Assembly: GCA_900544875.1 (NCBI GenBank) | Contig: UQWS01000003.1 | Location: 1 to 64,000, forward strand | DNA from: an uncultured Collinsella sp. | GTDB lineage: Bacteria > Actinomycetota > Coriobacteriia > Coriobacteriales > Coriobacteriaceae | Length of the DNA: 64,000 nucleotides | Direction of reading: 5' to 3' | Part shown: in pieces, positions 27,654 to 37,446 of the stretch | Layout: every line of letters begins with the position of its first letter | How positions within the stretch are numbered: position 1 is the stretch's first letter | The notes under the pieces: model-generated | What the model was told of the DNA's origin: nothing | The model's database searches: none | The model's input: the letters and a program-made list of their open reading frames with translations, nothing else | Made by a program: the position numbers and the translations under genes

Positions 27654-27845
27654 TTGCACGCGAGTCGCCATGCCCCGCGCCCGATCCCGCAGGACGGTGA
27701 CGGTAACTTTAAGTCTGTGGTTGTCGAGGGCGAGAACGTTGACGGCCCGCCTCACCATATGGCTGCCTGCCTAGGCAGCAAGGCCGACACGATCCTTAAG
27801 GTCGCCAAGATTTTGAAAGTGCCTGTCGAGGTCGTTTGCCGCTAA
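27654..27845 (+). pseudogene. Possible gene remnant
   Basis: A 63-codon open frame without a convincing start. From about 27,700 it has protein-like codon use and ends in ADTILKVAKILKVPVEVV, which resembles the end of a helix-turn-helix or small folded domain. No ribosome site and no obvious full-length parent. It may be the 3' remnant of a gene lost when the HAD copy was inserted. Low certainty. Confidence 0.25.
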
Positions 27846-27983
27846 CGGTGACCGCGCGGAGGCACTATTCTAAAAAATGGAATTGAATTCATTTTTGCAA
27901 AAAAGCTAATGAAAAATGGATTACATTCCATAAATATCCGTAGCCGCAGATCCGGCTAAACGGGGAAGGCCCGTGGGGTCAGC

Positions 27984-28024
27984 AAAAACGCCGCAGCGGG
28001 GCTGTTTCCGTTGCGGCGTTTTTT
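27984..28024. terminator. Terminator before convergent lacI gene
   Basis: AAAACGCCGCAGCGG / CCGTTGCGGCGTTTT with poly-T/poly-A on both sides, directly beside the stop codon of the LacI gene on the minus strand. The AT-rich 130 bp before it holds an imperfect dyad (ATGGAATTGAATTC / GGATTACATTCCAT) and no gene. Confidence 0.85.
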
Positions 28025-28025
28025 G

Positions 28026-29159
28026 TTACAAGTAGGCGCCCAGGTTGATGTCGGTTATTGGGGCCGCGGATGGGCCCGTCGGGTGCTGCTCGGCCTTTTG
28101 GGTGCTCACACGCTCGAGCAAGAAGGGGCGCACGAGCTCCTGACGGTTAATGTCCTCGGTGGCCGTGGCCGTGGTGACGGTACGCGCGGCGGAGCCGATG
28201 CGGACATGCTTTGTCTTCGCCGGCGCCTTGTTCTCGATTTGCTCCATGAGCAATTGAACGCCCTTGCGGCCAATCTCGTAGCCTGGGGGTGCCACCGTGG
28301 TGAGTGGGACCGACCCGCTCCAGGCGAGCGGATTGCCGTCGCAGCCGGCCACGCGGACCTGCTCGGGGACGGAGATGCCTTTGTCTATCAGCGCCGAGAT
28401 AACGCCCGACGCCAGTACGTCGGTCAGGCCGACCACGAAGTCGGGGCGCTCGTCCGCGGGGCGCTCAGCGATTTGGGCACCGATGCCGTAGCCGTCGGCA
28501 GCGGTATTCCATTCGCCGGCGTCGATGACTTCGATCTTGATATCGGGATGCAGGGCAAGTGCCTTGTGGATGCCAAGGACGCGCAGGGTGAGCTGCATAA
28601 ATGCCGCTCGGCCTACAACGACGATGCGGTGTGCGCCGCGGGCGATGGCGAGCTCGGCGATAATGCGCCCCTGTGCCTCGTTGTCGGCAGCCACGTAATA
28701 ACCGGGCTCGGAGCAGTGGATGTCCAGATGGACGATCGGCACGGGCATCTTGGCCATGGCGGGGTGCCAGTCGGGGGATGCCATGGGCTGAACCATGACA
28801 CCGGACATCTGCGTGCCCATAAAGTAGCGCAGGTAATGGTCTTCGAGAATGTCGTCGTTGTCGGCGTTAGCGATGAGCAAGTCATAGCCGTGCTTGCGTG
28901 CCTCGTTGTGGGCGCCGCTGGCAATTTGGAGCGAAAAGCCGTGGTCGAGACGGGGGAGGACCAGGCCAAAGGACTTGGTGGTGCCGCCCGCGAGCTGACG
29001 CGCGCTTTGGTTGGGCAGGTAGCCAAGGCGATTAATGGTCTCGTTGATGAGCTTAAGGGTTTCGGGGCGCAACTTTTCGGGGTGGTTGAGCGCGTTGGAT
29101 ACCGTGCCCAGCGAGACCCCTGCCTCGCGCGCGACGTCGCTGATTTTTACCTTTGCCAT
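28026..29159 (-). CDS. LacI-family transcriptional regulator
   Basis: A 377-residue repressor. The helix-turn-helix reads VKISDVAREAGVSLGTVSNALN, with hinge GYLPNQSARQL and a ligand domain to about residue 330. The last 45 residues (from TKHVRIG) form a tail longer than usual for the family. The start at 29159 has AAAGGGG 6 nt upstream, so the 96 upstream residues in frame, which run into repeats, are rejected. No obvious target operon is adjacent; the neighbouring divergent gene is glmS, 560 bp away beyond a palindrome cluster. Confidence 0.87.
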   Translation of the reverse strand: MAKVKISDVAREAGVSLGTVSNALNHPEKLRPETLKLINETINRLGYLPNQSARQLAGGTTKSFGLVLPRLDHGFSLQIASGAHNEARKHGYDLLIANADNDDILEDHYLRYFMGTQMSGVMVQPMASPDWHPAMAKMPVPIVHLDIHCSEPGYYVAADNEAQGRIIAELAIARGAHRIVVVGRAAFMQLTLRVLGIHKALALHPDIKIEVIDAGEWNTAADGYGIGAQIAERPADERPDFVVGLTDVLASGVISALIDKGISVPEQVRVAGCDGNPLAWSGSVPLTTVAPPGYEIGRKGVQLLMEQIENKAPAKTKHVRIGSAARTVTTATATEDINRQELVRPFLLERVSTQKAEQHPTGPSAAPITDINLGAYL

Positions 29160-29222
29160 AGCGGCCCCTTTGATGCGTTTCAAGTACAAGCCAGATTGTA
29201 GCATCGCCCGCCCCTGGGGTGT

Positions 29223-29272
29223 CAAAACCTGCCAATTAGGGACAGGTTTATTTTGGTAGGTTTTATCTGCGG
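29223..29272 (-). repeat. CTGTCCC palindrome family, copy 4 (inverted)
   Basis: Read on the minus strand it gives GCAGATAAAACC, AAATAAACCTGTCCC and GGCAGGTT, matching the three plus-strand copies. Confidence 0.88.
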
Positions 29273-29291
29273 AAACGCCGTTGCCAGCGCG

Positions 29292-29328
29292 ACCACCACG
29301 AAGGGGACAGGCACCTTTGTGGTGGTTT
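29292..29328. repeat. ACCACCAC palindrome, copy a
   Basis: ACCACCACGAAGG...CCTTTGTGGTGGT hairpin with a GGGACAGG centre. A related, inverted-centre copy lies at 29512. Confidence 0.8.
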
Positions 29329-29349
29329 GAGACGCCCGGGCCTTCAATT

Positions 29350-29487
29350 GTCTCGATCTGTAACATCTGGGCGGCAAAACCGGCTCTACCTGTTACAGAT
29401 CGAGACATAGTGCTGGGGCCGAACCGTAATGTCTCGATCTGTAACACTAAGCCGGCTTATTGCGGCCCAGATGTTACAGATTGAGAT
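29350..29487. repeat. Nested cruciform of four 17-bp units
   Basis: The motif TGTCTCGATCTGTAACA occurs at 29350 and 29430, and its complement at 29391 and 29472 (the last with small changes). They form two adjacent hairpins. The first and fourth copies can also pair as one larger stem, extended by ATCTGGGC / GCCCAGAT and CCGGC / GCCGG. It fills most of the intergenic space upstream of glmS. Confidence 0.85.
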
Positions 29488-29511
29488 CTTTCGCCGGGAT
29501 AGGCCGCCGCG

Positions 29512-29564
29512 CCGGTCCAAACCACCACAAAGGTGCCTGTCCCCATTGTGGTGGTTTGGACCGG
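29512..29564. repeat. ACCACCAC palindrome, copy b
   Basis: Perfect 18-bp arms (CCGGTCCAAACCACCACA and its complement) around AAGGTGCCTGTCCCCAT. It flanks the nested cruciform on the side opposite copy a. Confidence 0.85.
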
Positions 29565-29720
29565 CTGGGCATGTGTGCATCGGGTGGTATCTAAGTTGGG
29601 ATACCACTTCTGGTATATCAGCTTGCGCTTGCGTGAGTACAATACTCGAACGTTATACGTCTCAGCGCCCCCCCCTGTGCGTGGACGTCTTGCAGTCACG
29701 CGAACGAAGGGATTTATCCT

Positions 29721-31568
<1,848 letters not shown>

Positions 31569-31573
31569 TTGTT

Positions 31574-31601
31574 GTTCCGGCGTTTTACCAAACGCCGGAA
31601 C
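31574..31601 (+). terminator. Hairpin after glmS
   Basis: Perfect 12-bp arms GTTCCGGCGTTT / AAACGCCGGAAC with a 4-nt loop, 6 bp after the stop codon, without a T run. The following 129-bp element supplies a second stem. Confidence 0.65.
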
Positions 31602-31606
31602 TGCTC

Positions 31607-31735
31607 GACGCTGCGCGAGCCGCATTCACGCCAATCTGACGTTCAATTTCGAGGGCGCGACCAGAAGGTCAGCGCCCTCTCATTTCACGTCACCTTGGCG
31701 CAAATGCGGTTCGCTCGCTGTTGGTGACTGACATC
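31607..31735 (+). repeat. 129-bp element, copy A
   Basis: Contains a GAGGGCGCGACC / GGTCAGCGCCCTC hairpin flanked by partly complementary ends (CCGCATTCACGCC / GGCGCAAATGCGG). The inverted copy B at 36005-36133 matches it with about 4 mismatches. Confidence 0.88.
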
Positions 31736-31766
31736 AGGTGCTCCGTTGTCGAAACGCGCTAACAAG

Positions 31767-31804
31767 AAGGGCCCGGCTCCGTTGTGGCGGAGTCGGGCCT
31801 TGTT
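31767..31804. terminator. Bidirectional hairpin after gntR
   Basis: AGGCCCGGCTCCG-like arms (GGGCCCGGCTCCG / CGGAGTCGGGCCT) followed by TGTTG, lying beyond the 3' end of the minus-strand GntR gene. Confidence 0.65.
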
Positions 31805-31810
31805 GCGTTT

Positions 31811-31858
31811 GCCCAGATAAAACCTGCCAAAATAAACCTGTCCCTTTTTGGCAGGTTA
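31811..31858 (+). repeat. CTGTCCC palindrome family, copy 3
   Basis: Same sequence as copy 1 over about 45 bp. Its right arm provides the stop codon (TTA on the plus strand) of the GntR gene, as copy 2 does for larE. Confidence 0.9.
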
Positions 31859-32557
31859 GCGGAGCTTGCTGGTCTCGAAGTACTTGGGATATTGGTCCAG
31901 GACCTCGGTCTGGTTGCGGAACATCATATGCAGGTGCTTGCTGACCAAAAAGCTCGCCTCGATGGGGTCGCGACCGGCGATAGCGCGGCGGATTTTCTTG
32001 TGCTCGTTAACAATCTCCTGATTGTCGAGCCTCTGCGTGGCGGCGCGCAGCCAGCGGAAGCGCTCCAGGTCGGCATTGGTCGCCTCGAGCCACGACCACA
32101 CGGTGCTGCGGCACGCGATGTTAAAGATCATGCGGTGCATGAGGTTGTCGCTTAAAAAGAAGCCGATGCGATCCTCCTCGGCCATGGTCTTTTCCTGCAG
32201 CGCGATAGCTCGGTCGAGCTGCTCGATGCCTGCCGAGGTGGCACGGGCGCAGCACTCTACAATCACCTGCTTTTCCAGGTGCTCGCGAATGTAGCAGGCG
32301 CTCTCGGCAAGAGTGAGGTTGATGGGCGAGACATAGGTGCCGCTTTGGGGCACGGTACGCACCAGGCCCTCTTGCGCCAGACGCACCAGCGCCTCGCGCA
32401 CAGGGGTGCGCCCCATATCCAGGTCGTCACAAAGCTGCTTGACGCCTAGCTTTTCGCCCGGCTTGTAGTCCAGGTAGACGATTTTGCGTCGAATGGTGTG
32501 GTAGGACTGGTCCTGTAGGCTTGTTTCCTGCTCGCCGATGTGCATCGATTCTTCCAT
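31856..32557 (-). CDS. GntR-family (FadR/FCD) transcriptional regulator
   Basis: A 233-residue regulator. The N-terminal winged helix spans about 15-75 (LGVKQLCDDLDMGRTPVREALVRLAQEGLV) and the C-terminal all-helical FCD effector domain about 90-220. The start at 32557 follows GCGAGG; an ATG 24 nt earlier lacks a site. It is divergent from the YeiH permease gene with 190 bp between them, so it probably regulates that gene. The last codons run into a palindromic repeat, which supplies the stop. Confidence 0.87.
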   Translation of the reverse strand: MEESMHIGEQETSLQDQSYHTIRRKIVYLDYKPGEKLGVKQLCDDLDMGRTPVREALVRLAQEGLVRTVPQSGTYVSPINLTLAESACYIREHLEKQVIVECCARATSAGIEQLDRAIALQEKTMAEEDRIGFFLSDNLMHRMIFNIACRSTVWSWLEATNADLERFRWLRAATQRLDNQEIVNEHKKIRRAIAGRDPIEASFLVSKHLHMMFRNQTEVLDQYPKYFETSKLR

Positions 32558-32750
32558 AGTGCCTCGCAACCGTTCTATCACACTGATATGTCAGCTGTTA
32601 ATTATGCCGCGAATCGGCTCTCCGCGGTGGGTAATTCGGCTGTTGTCCAAGAACTATTGCGGCATCTTAGTCTGTATTTGCGCAAGGCTGTGCTCAATGT
32701 TGCCGTATCATAAGCCGTCGCAAACGTGAAATAGAAAGAAGGAATCCCAT

Positions 32751-33785
32751 ATGCAACTGGCGAATATCGTACGCGAGCGCTGGAAGGGTGTCTTGTTCTG
32801 CCTGATCGTCGCCATCCCCGCGACGTTGCTCGGCAAACAGGTTGAGGTGGTCGGCGGGCCGGTGTTTGCCATCCTCCTTGGCATGGTCCTGGCGCTCGTC
32901 TTTCCCAAGAATCATCGCGAACAGCTCGCCGCCGGTGTCACCTATACGTCTAAAAAAGTCTTGCAGTACGCGGTAATCCTGCTTGGCTTTGGCATGAACC
33001 TCTCGCAGATTCTGTCCAAAGGCGCTCAGTCGCTGCCGATTATCGTGGCGACGATCTCGACCTCGCTTGTCATCGCCTTCGTGCTCTGCCGCGTTATGAA
33101 CGTACCGGGCAAGATCGCGACGCTTGTGGGTGTGGGTTCGTCGATTTGTGGTGGTTCTGCCATCGCCGCGACCGCGCCCGTTATCGATGCCGACGATCGC
33201 GAGATTGCCCAGGCTATTTCGGTCATCTTCCTGTTTAACGTTATCGCGGCGCTCGTGTTTCCGACGCTCGGCGGTATGCTCGGCCTGACCAACGAGGGCT
33301 TTGGTCTGTTTGCCGGTACCGCCATCAACGACACCTCGTCGGTAACGGCTGCGGCGAGCGCCTGGGACAGCATGCATCCCGGCGCCAATGTGCTCGAAAG
33401 CGCCACAGTGGTCAAGCTCACTAGGACGCTGGCCATTATTCCCATTACGTTGGTGCTCGCATGCTGGCAGATGCATCTGGCGCGCAAGGCCGGCGGCGAC
33501 GCCAAAAGCACGTTCTCGCTTAAACGCGCGTTTCCCATGTTCGTGCTGTTCTTTGTGCTGGCGAGCGTAATCACCACGGTGCTTCAGCTTCCTGCATCCG
33601 TTACGGCACCCATCAAGGAGCTTTCGAAGTTCTTTATTGTGATGGCCATGGCGGCTATTGGTTTTAATACCGATATCGTCGAGCTGGTCAAAAAGGGCGG
33701 CAAGCCCATCGCGCTGGGCTTTTGCTGCTGGATTGGCATTGCGTGCATGAGTTTGGGGATGCAGCACGTGCTGGGAATCTGGTAG
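32751..33785 (+). CDS. YeiH/UPF0324 family putative sulfate exporter
   Basis: A 344-residue membrane protein with about ten predicted helices. Family blocks include GVGSSICGGSAIAATAPVI and AGTAINDTSSVTAAA. Members are annotated as putative sulfate (or sulfonate-derived anion) exporters; direct evidence for the substrate is thin. GAAAGAAGGA precedes the start. The divergent GntR gene is the likely regulator. Confidence 0.88.
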   Translation: MQLANIVRERWKGVLFCLIVAIPATLLGKQVEVVGGPVFAILLGMVLALVFPKNHREQLAAGVTYTSKKVLQYAVILLGFGMNLSQILSKGAQSLPIIVATISTSLVIAFVLCRVMNVPGKIATLVGVGSSICGGSAIAATAPVIDADDREIAQAISVIFLFNVIAALVFPTLGGMLGLTNEGFGLFAGTAINDTSSVTAAASAWDSMHPGANVLESATVVKLTRTLAIIPITLVLACWQMHLARKAGGDAKSTFSLKRAFPMFVLFFVLASVITTVLQLPASVTAPIKELSKFFIVMAMAAIGFNTDIVELVKKGGKPIALGFCCWIGIACMSLGMQHVLGIW

Positions 33786-34051
33786 AGAAGTAGCTTATTT
33801 GTGTGTTGCGTGCTGGTGAGCGCATTCTCACGGTGGAGCGATAGGAGCTCTTGCGGGTATGGCTTGTCCGCAGGTTTATAAGTCCCGAAGAGCTCTTATC
33901 GCCCCGCCAGGATGGCGATGCGGGGCAACACCTATACTCGCAGGACGGCGCTTTCTGCCCTATAGTGTTTGGTGAGCAATATCGTTCAATTTTGAAACAC
34001 TCGGTCGTGCGACCGTCGGCGGCTGCACGTCGCCGCGGACAGGGGCAAATC

Positions 34052-35269
34052 ATGGATAGCGATGCCAAGCTGAACATCTTGACCGAGGCCCTGGCTGCTG
34101 CCGGGGCCTCGGCATTGGCAATCGATGCGCGTGGGGACGTCGCGATTTCGACCATGAATGACGCGGCGCTTGAGCGGGATGTGGCGGCTTTTGTCGCTGA
34201 GCGCCTCGACCGTATAGGAGACGGCGCGCGTCTGGTTATGGGACGTGCGGGTGCGCGCCTGAGCCTGACCGTTCGCCCCACCGACAAAGAGGGCGGGGGC
34301 CTTTGGGTCGTCGTGGTCCGCGAGGTGCGCGGCGCCGCGGCGCATGCGGGCATCGAGTGGCTCAACGCCGACGAAGTTGAGGCCCGCTACGAATCGAGCG
34401 CGTACGGCATCGTTGAGGGGGCGGCCTCGGTGGCTGCGCCGGTCGCCGAGAGCTACGCGCGCGGCGTGCCCCTTATGCTCGAGGGCGAGCTGGGGGCGGG
34501 TCAGGCCGAGATCGCCATGCGCCTCTATCTGGATGGCCCTTTTGCCGATCAACCCTTTGTTTCCGTCGCGCTCGATGAGCTCACCGAGCGCGGTTGGCGC
34601 CATGTGCTCAAAAGCGCCGAATCGCCGTTGTTCCAAACGGGGCTGACCCTTTGCATTGAGGGCTGGAATGCGGTTGGTCCCCAGCGCCTCCGCGAGTTCG
34701 TTTCCACGATGGCCGACACCGCGTTGGCGACGCGCTGCCATGTGGTGCTGACGGCGAACGACATGCCGGGCGGCAGCGAAAGTGATCAAGCCGCCTTTGT
34801 GACCGAGCGCTTCGCCTGTGCGGTGAGCGTGGCGCCGGCAATCGCCGAGCAGGGAGCCGCGTCGACGAAGGTTGCGCGCTATTTGGAATATCTCGCTGAT
34901 GCATTTGGGACGGCAGCACCCACGCTGTCCGCCGCGGCGACGAAGACGCTCGATGCTTACCGCTGGCCGCGCAATTATCTGCAGCTCCGCGAGGTCTCGG
35001 AACGACTGTATATATTGGTGGGGGCGGGCACGGTGGACCGCGCTGTGGCGGAGGAAGTGCTCGCTCAAGAGGACGTGATTAAGACCACAACCTTTGGCGC
35101 CCCGACACTCGAAAGCGACCTGTATATTCTGCGACCGCTGGCCGATACCGAGCGAGATATCGCGCATCTGGTTGTAGATCATCTCCACGGCAACCGAACC
35201 CGTGCGGCGGAGGTGCTGGGCATAAGCCGTACAACGCTGTGGCGCTTGCTGAAGGACGATGACCGTTGA
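34052..35269 (+). CDS. Degenerate NtrC-like regulator with Fis-type HTH
   Basis: A 405-residue protein. Residues about 125-330 keep the outline of a sigma-54 activator AAA+ domain, but the Walker A (LEGELGAGQAEIA) lacks the GxxGxGK lysine and no GAFTGA loop is present. It should therefore not hydrolyse ATP or activate sigma-54. The C-terminus (about 375-400) is a clear Fis-type helix-turn-helix, NRTRAAEVLGISRTTLWRLL. It probably binds DNA as an ordinary regulator; its targets are unknown. The ATG at 34052 has AGGGGC upstream, and the 67 upstream residues are rejected. Confidence 0.75.
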   Translation: MDSDAKLNILTEALAAAGASALAIDARGDVAISTMNDAALERDVAAFVAERLDRIGDGARLVMGRAGARLSLTVRPTDKEGGGLWVVVVREVRGAAAHAGIEWLNADEVEARYESSAYGIVEGAASVAAPVAESYARGVPLMLEGELGAGQAEIAMRLYLDGPFADQPFVSVALDELTERGWRHVLKSAESPLFQTGLTLCIEGWNAVGPQRLREFVSTMADTALATRCHVVLTANDMPGGSESDQAAFVTERFACAVSVAPAIAEQGAASTKVARYLEYLADAFGTAAPTLSAAATKTLDAYRWPRNYLQLREVSERLYILVGAGTVDRAVAEEVLAQEDVIKTTTFGAPTLESDLYILRPLADTERDIAHLVVDHLHGNRTRAAEVLGISRTTLWRLLKDDDR

Positions 35270-35353
35270 GCGAGGCGCCCGTGACCGCGCGCGACGCGTG
35301 TGCTACAGTCCAAAGCGTTATTGTTTCGATTTGGTTACGGCGTGCGAGGGCAT

Positions 35354-35929
35354 ATGGCTGAGACTTCAAAACCGAGCCGCAGAAGGCGGAGTGCCGCGCC
35401 GGTCAACCGACGCACGACATCGGTGACATGGGGCAAACACGCCTCGGGGTTTGATGGCTCGTTCAAGCGCACTAAATATGGCTATCCTTCGGCAAGCGCT
35501 CGCTTGGCCATGCAGGCCGAGTCGTCGCTGTGGGGCCGCAAGCGCGTGGTGGGCTCAAAGCTCAAGCACGACGGAACGCTCGGTTACATCAGCCGCGGGG
35601 CGGCTCGCCGCAGCGGGCTCAATCCCGCCGGCTGGCATCGCTACGTGCCGATCGTGGCTGTCGTTGCAGCGATCGTCATCGCACTCGCTGCGCTTGGCTA
35701 CGCCGGCGGCGGCGCCAATTTGGACGCAATGTTTAAATCGCCCGAGCTCGCGCATGCAGGCACAGAAGTTGTCGAGGGCGCTCAGGTCCAGACGGGCGTT
35801 GCGCCCCAACGCGGTATCGTCGCGGCAGCTTCCACTATCGCCGATGCGCAAAAGGACGAGGGCGAACAAGGCAGCGAAGCCGAAACGACTCACACGAACG
35901 AAACGACGACAACTCCATCGGCAAGATAA
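35354..35929 (+). CDS. Hypothetical single-span membrane protein
   Basis: This is a 191-residue protein I do not recognise. Residues 1-95 are very basic and Ser/Arg-rich (KPSRRRRSAAPVNRR). One membrane segment lies near 98-118 (VPIVAVVAAIVIALAALGY). The rest is an acidic Thr/Glu-rich tail ending in low-complexity THTNETTTTPSAR. The likely topology is basic part inside, tail outside. CGAGGG lies about 4 nt before the ATG. It ends near a ATTTGGGACGGGGC motif also found at 48,783. Confidence 0.55.
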   Translation: MAETSKPSRRRRSAAPVNRRTTSVTWGKHASGFDGSFKRTKYGYPSASARLAMQAESSLWGRKRVVGSKLKHDGTLGYISRGAARRSGLNPAGWHRYVPIVAVVAAIVIALAALGYAGGGANLDAMFKSPELAHAGTEVVEGAQVQTGVAPQRGIVAAASTIADAQKDEGEQGSEAETTHTNETTTTPSAR

Positions 35930-36004
35930 GTTGCGAGCGGGGCAGCAAATTTGGGACGGGGCCTTTTAGCTGCCCAAGTGCCAGATGCCAACAGTGACGC
36001 GGTC

Positions 36005-36133
36005 GATGTCAGTCATCAACAGCGAGCGAGCCGCATTTGCGCCAAGGTGACGTGAAATGAGAGGGCGCTGACCTTTTGGTCGCGCCCTCGAAATTGAACG
36101 TCAGATTGGCGTGAATGCGGCCCGCGCAGCGTC
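36005..36133 (-). repeat. 129-bp element, copy B (inverted)
   Basis: The reverse complement matches copy A (31607-31735) with about 4 mismatches in 129. Together they form inverted repeats flanking a 4.3-kb block. Confidence 0.88.
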
Positions 36134-36150
36134 AACGGGTCCGCCGTTCG

Positions 36151-36678
36151 TTAGAACGGCGGAACATACACCACGTTGTCGCGGCGCGGCTTTGCCTCGG
36201 GTAGCGTGTCCTCGGCATAGCCCAGAATGCAGTGACCGACACCGCGCAGGCTGCCGTCGGCGGGCAGGCCCCAGCTGGCCAGTAGCTCCAGGCCCTCGGG
36301 CGAGTCAAAGACCTCATGTGCGCGGTGAATCCAGCACGAATCGACACCCAGTGCATAGGCGGCGTTGAGCAAGTTGCCCATGGCGAGCGAACCGTCTTCC
36401 AGATGCGTGGGCACGCTGCGGTCGACCAGTACCACCACAACGGTTTTGGCACCGTAGAAGGGGTCGCCGTTGCTGCCCATGACTTGCGCGTTGAGCTGTG
36501 AGAGACGCTCAACGGTCGCGGGGTCGGTGACGGCGACAAACGTCACCGGCTGGCGGCCCATGCCGCTCGGTGCATATTGGCCGGCTTCGATAATACGTGC
36601 AAGCTTTTCGGCCTCGACGGGACGATCGCTGTAGTTGCGGCAGCTGCGGCGGTGAATGAGCGCTTCGATAGTCTCCAT
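36151..36678 (-). CDS. Nitroreductase-family FMN oxidoreductase
   Basis: A 175-residue nitroreductase-fold protein. The N-terminal RRSCRNYSDRPV is the FMN phosphate-binding arginine cluster, QYAPSGMGRQPVTFV is the next FMN block, and GVGHCILGYAED lies near the C-terminus. It reduces nitro, quinone or flavin-type substrates with NAD(P)H; the specific substrate is unknown. CAAGGAG precedes the ATG at 36678; the 32 upstream residues are rejected. Confidence 0.9.
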   Translation of the reverse strand: METIEALIHRRSCRNYSDRPVEAEKLARIIEAGQYAPSGMGRQPVTFVAVTDPATVERLSQLNAQVMGSNGDPFYGAKTVVVVLVDRSVPTHLEDGSLAMGNLLNAAYALGVDSCWIHRAHEVFDSPEGLELLASWGLPADGSLRGVGHCILGYAEDTLPEAKPRRDNVVYVPPF

Positions 36679-36973
36679 GGTGTCTCCTTGCGGTGGCGTT
36701 GCAGATGCCCCGTTCATACCCGCCGGGCTCAAACGATAGACGGTCAATTGCCCGGCCAAAAGGATAGATTCCAATTGGGAAAGTAGGTTTGCATAAAAGT
36801 ACCTTTAGAATGTGACAAACAAATGGGATGGTTAAACGTTTTATCCCGTCTACCCTGCGGTTTTTTACCACTTGCCTAAATGACGAACGCATAACCTCTG
36901 ATAAAGGTTTTACTAAAGGAGTACCAACGTTTATCAACGCGCCGTGGTGGCGCCGGGCCAGGAGGTAACTATC

Positions 36974-37264
36974 ATGTTCCAGGCTGGAGATGTCATCGAG
37001 ACCGATTTCGAAGGATTTCTGAAGCTGCTGCGTTCCAAGACGCGCGCTTTCGTGTCGATCAACGATCACGAGTACTACATCACGCACACCGATGGCTATT
37101 GGCGTGTTCAGGATTGCGAGGCCCTCAACGACAAGGGCCACTTTACTGACTGCTCCGAGCTGGTCAATACGGTCTGCGAGGTCGTCGAGCTGCCGTGGAT
37201 TGCCGGCAAGAGCCTGCATGACAGCTTCTCGGGCGCTACGGTCTATGAGGCCGTCGCCGCTTAA
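36974..37264 (+). CDS. Conserved-looking small hypothetical protein
   Basis: A 96-residue soluble acidic protein with a strong AGGAGGT ribosome site 7 nt before the ATG, so clearly translated. I do not recognise it. It has three cysteines and aromatic-rich segments (YYITHTDGYWRVQDCEAL) and no membrane span. It is monocistronic, with a terminator after it. The 295 bp upstream are AT-rich, with no dyad I can assign. Confidence 0.7.
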   Translation: MFQAGDVIETDFEGFLKLLRSKTRAFVSINDHEYYITHTDGYWRVQDCEALNDKGHFTDCSELVNTVCEVVELPWIAGKSLHDSFSGATVYEAVAA

Positions 37265-37290
37265 CGGGCAATAAAACCCGATTTTCACGT

Positions 37291-37329
37291 GACCGCTGGC
37301 GCTGCCCCCCGCGCCGGCGGTCTTTTTCT
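37291..37329 (+). terminator. Terminator after small hypothetical gene
   Basis: GACCGCTGGCGC / GCGCCGGCGGTC arms, C-rich loop, then TTTTTCT. Confidence 0.88.
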
Positions 37330-37370
37330 GCCGATAGGCCATAAAAGTGCAAGCATTTGCGGAGAGCCTG

Positions 37371-37399
37371 TTGACGATAGTCAAAACTCGGACTAATCT
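37371..37399 (+). promoter_or_regulatory. Promoter and candidate operator of marR-ABC operon
   Basis: TTGACG (37371) and TAATCT (37394) with a 17-bp spacer make a sigma-70-type promoter. A perfect dyad TTGAC-GATA-GTCAA (37371-37384) overlaps the -35 box, a good position for autorepression by the MarR protein. Confidence 0.65.
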
Positions 37400-37446
37400 A
37401 GAGATACAAAATTGATCAAAAATTGGACAATCGAATGGTGGGATAG

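Noticed and set aside
27846..27983. Riboswitch-like conserved stretch before the hairpin at 27,984
   Set aside because: It is followed by a convergent gene rather than a downstream gene on the same strand, and no known aptamer core is recognisable.
29565..29720. glmS ribozyme in the glmS leader
   Set aside because: No recognisable ribozyme core. The leader has only small hairpins and a C8 tract.
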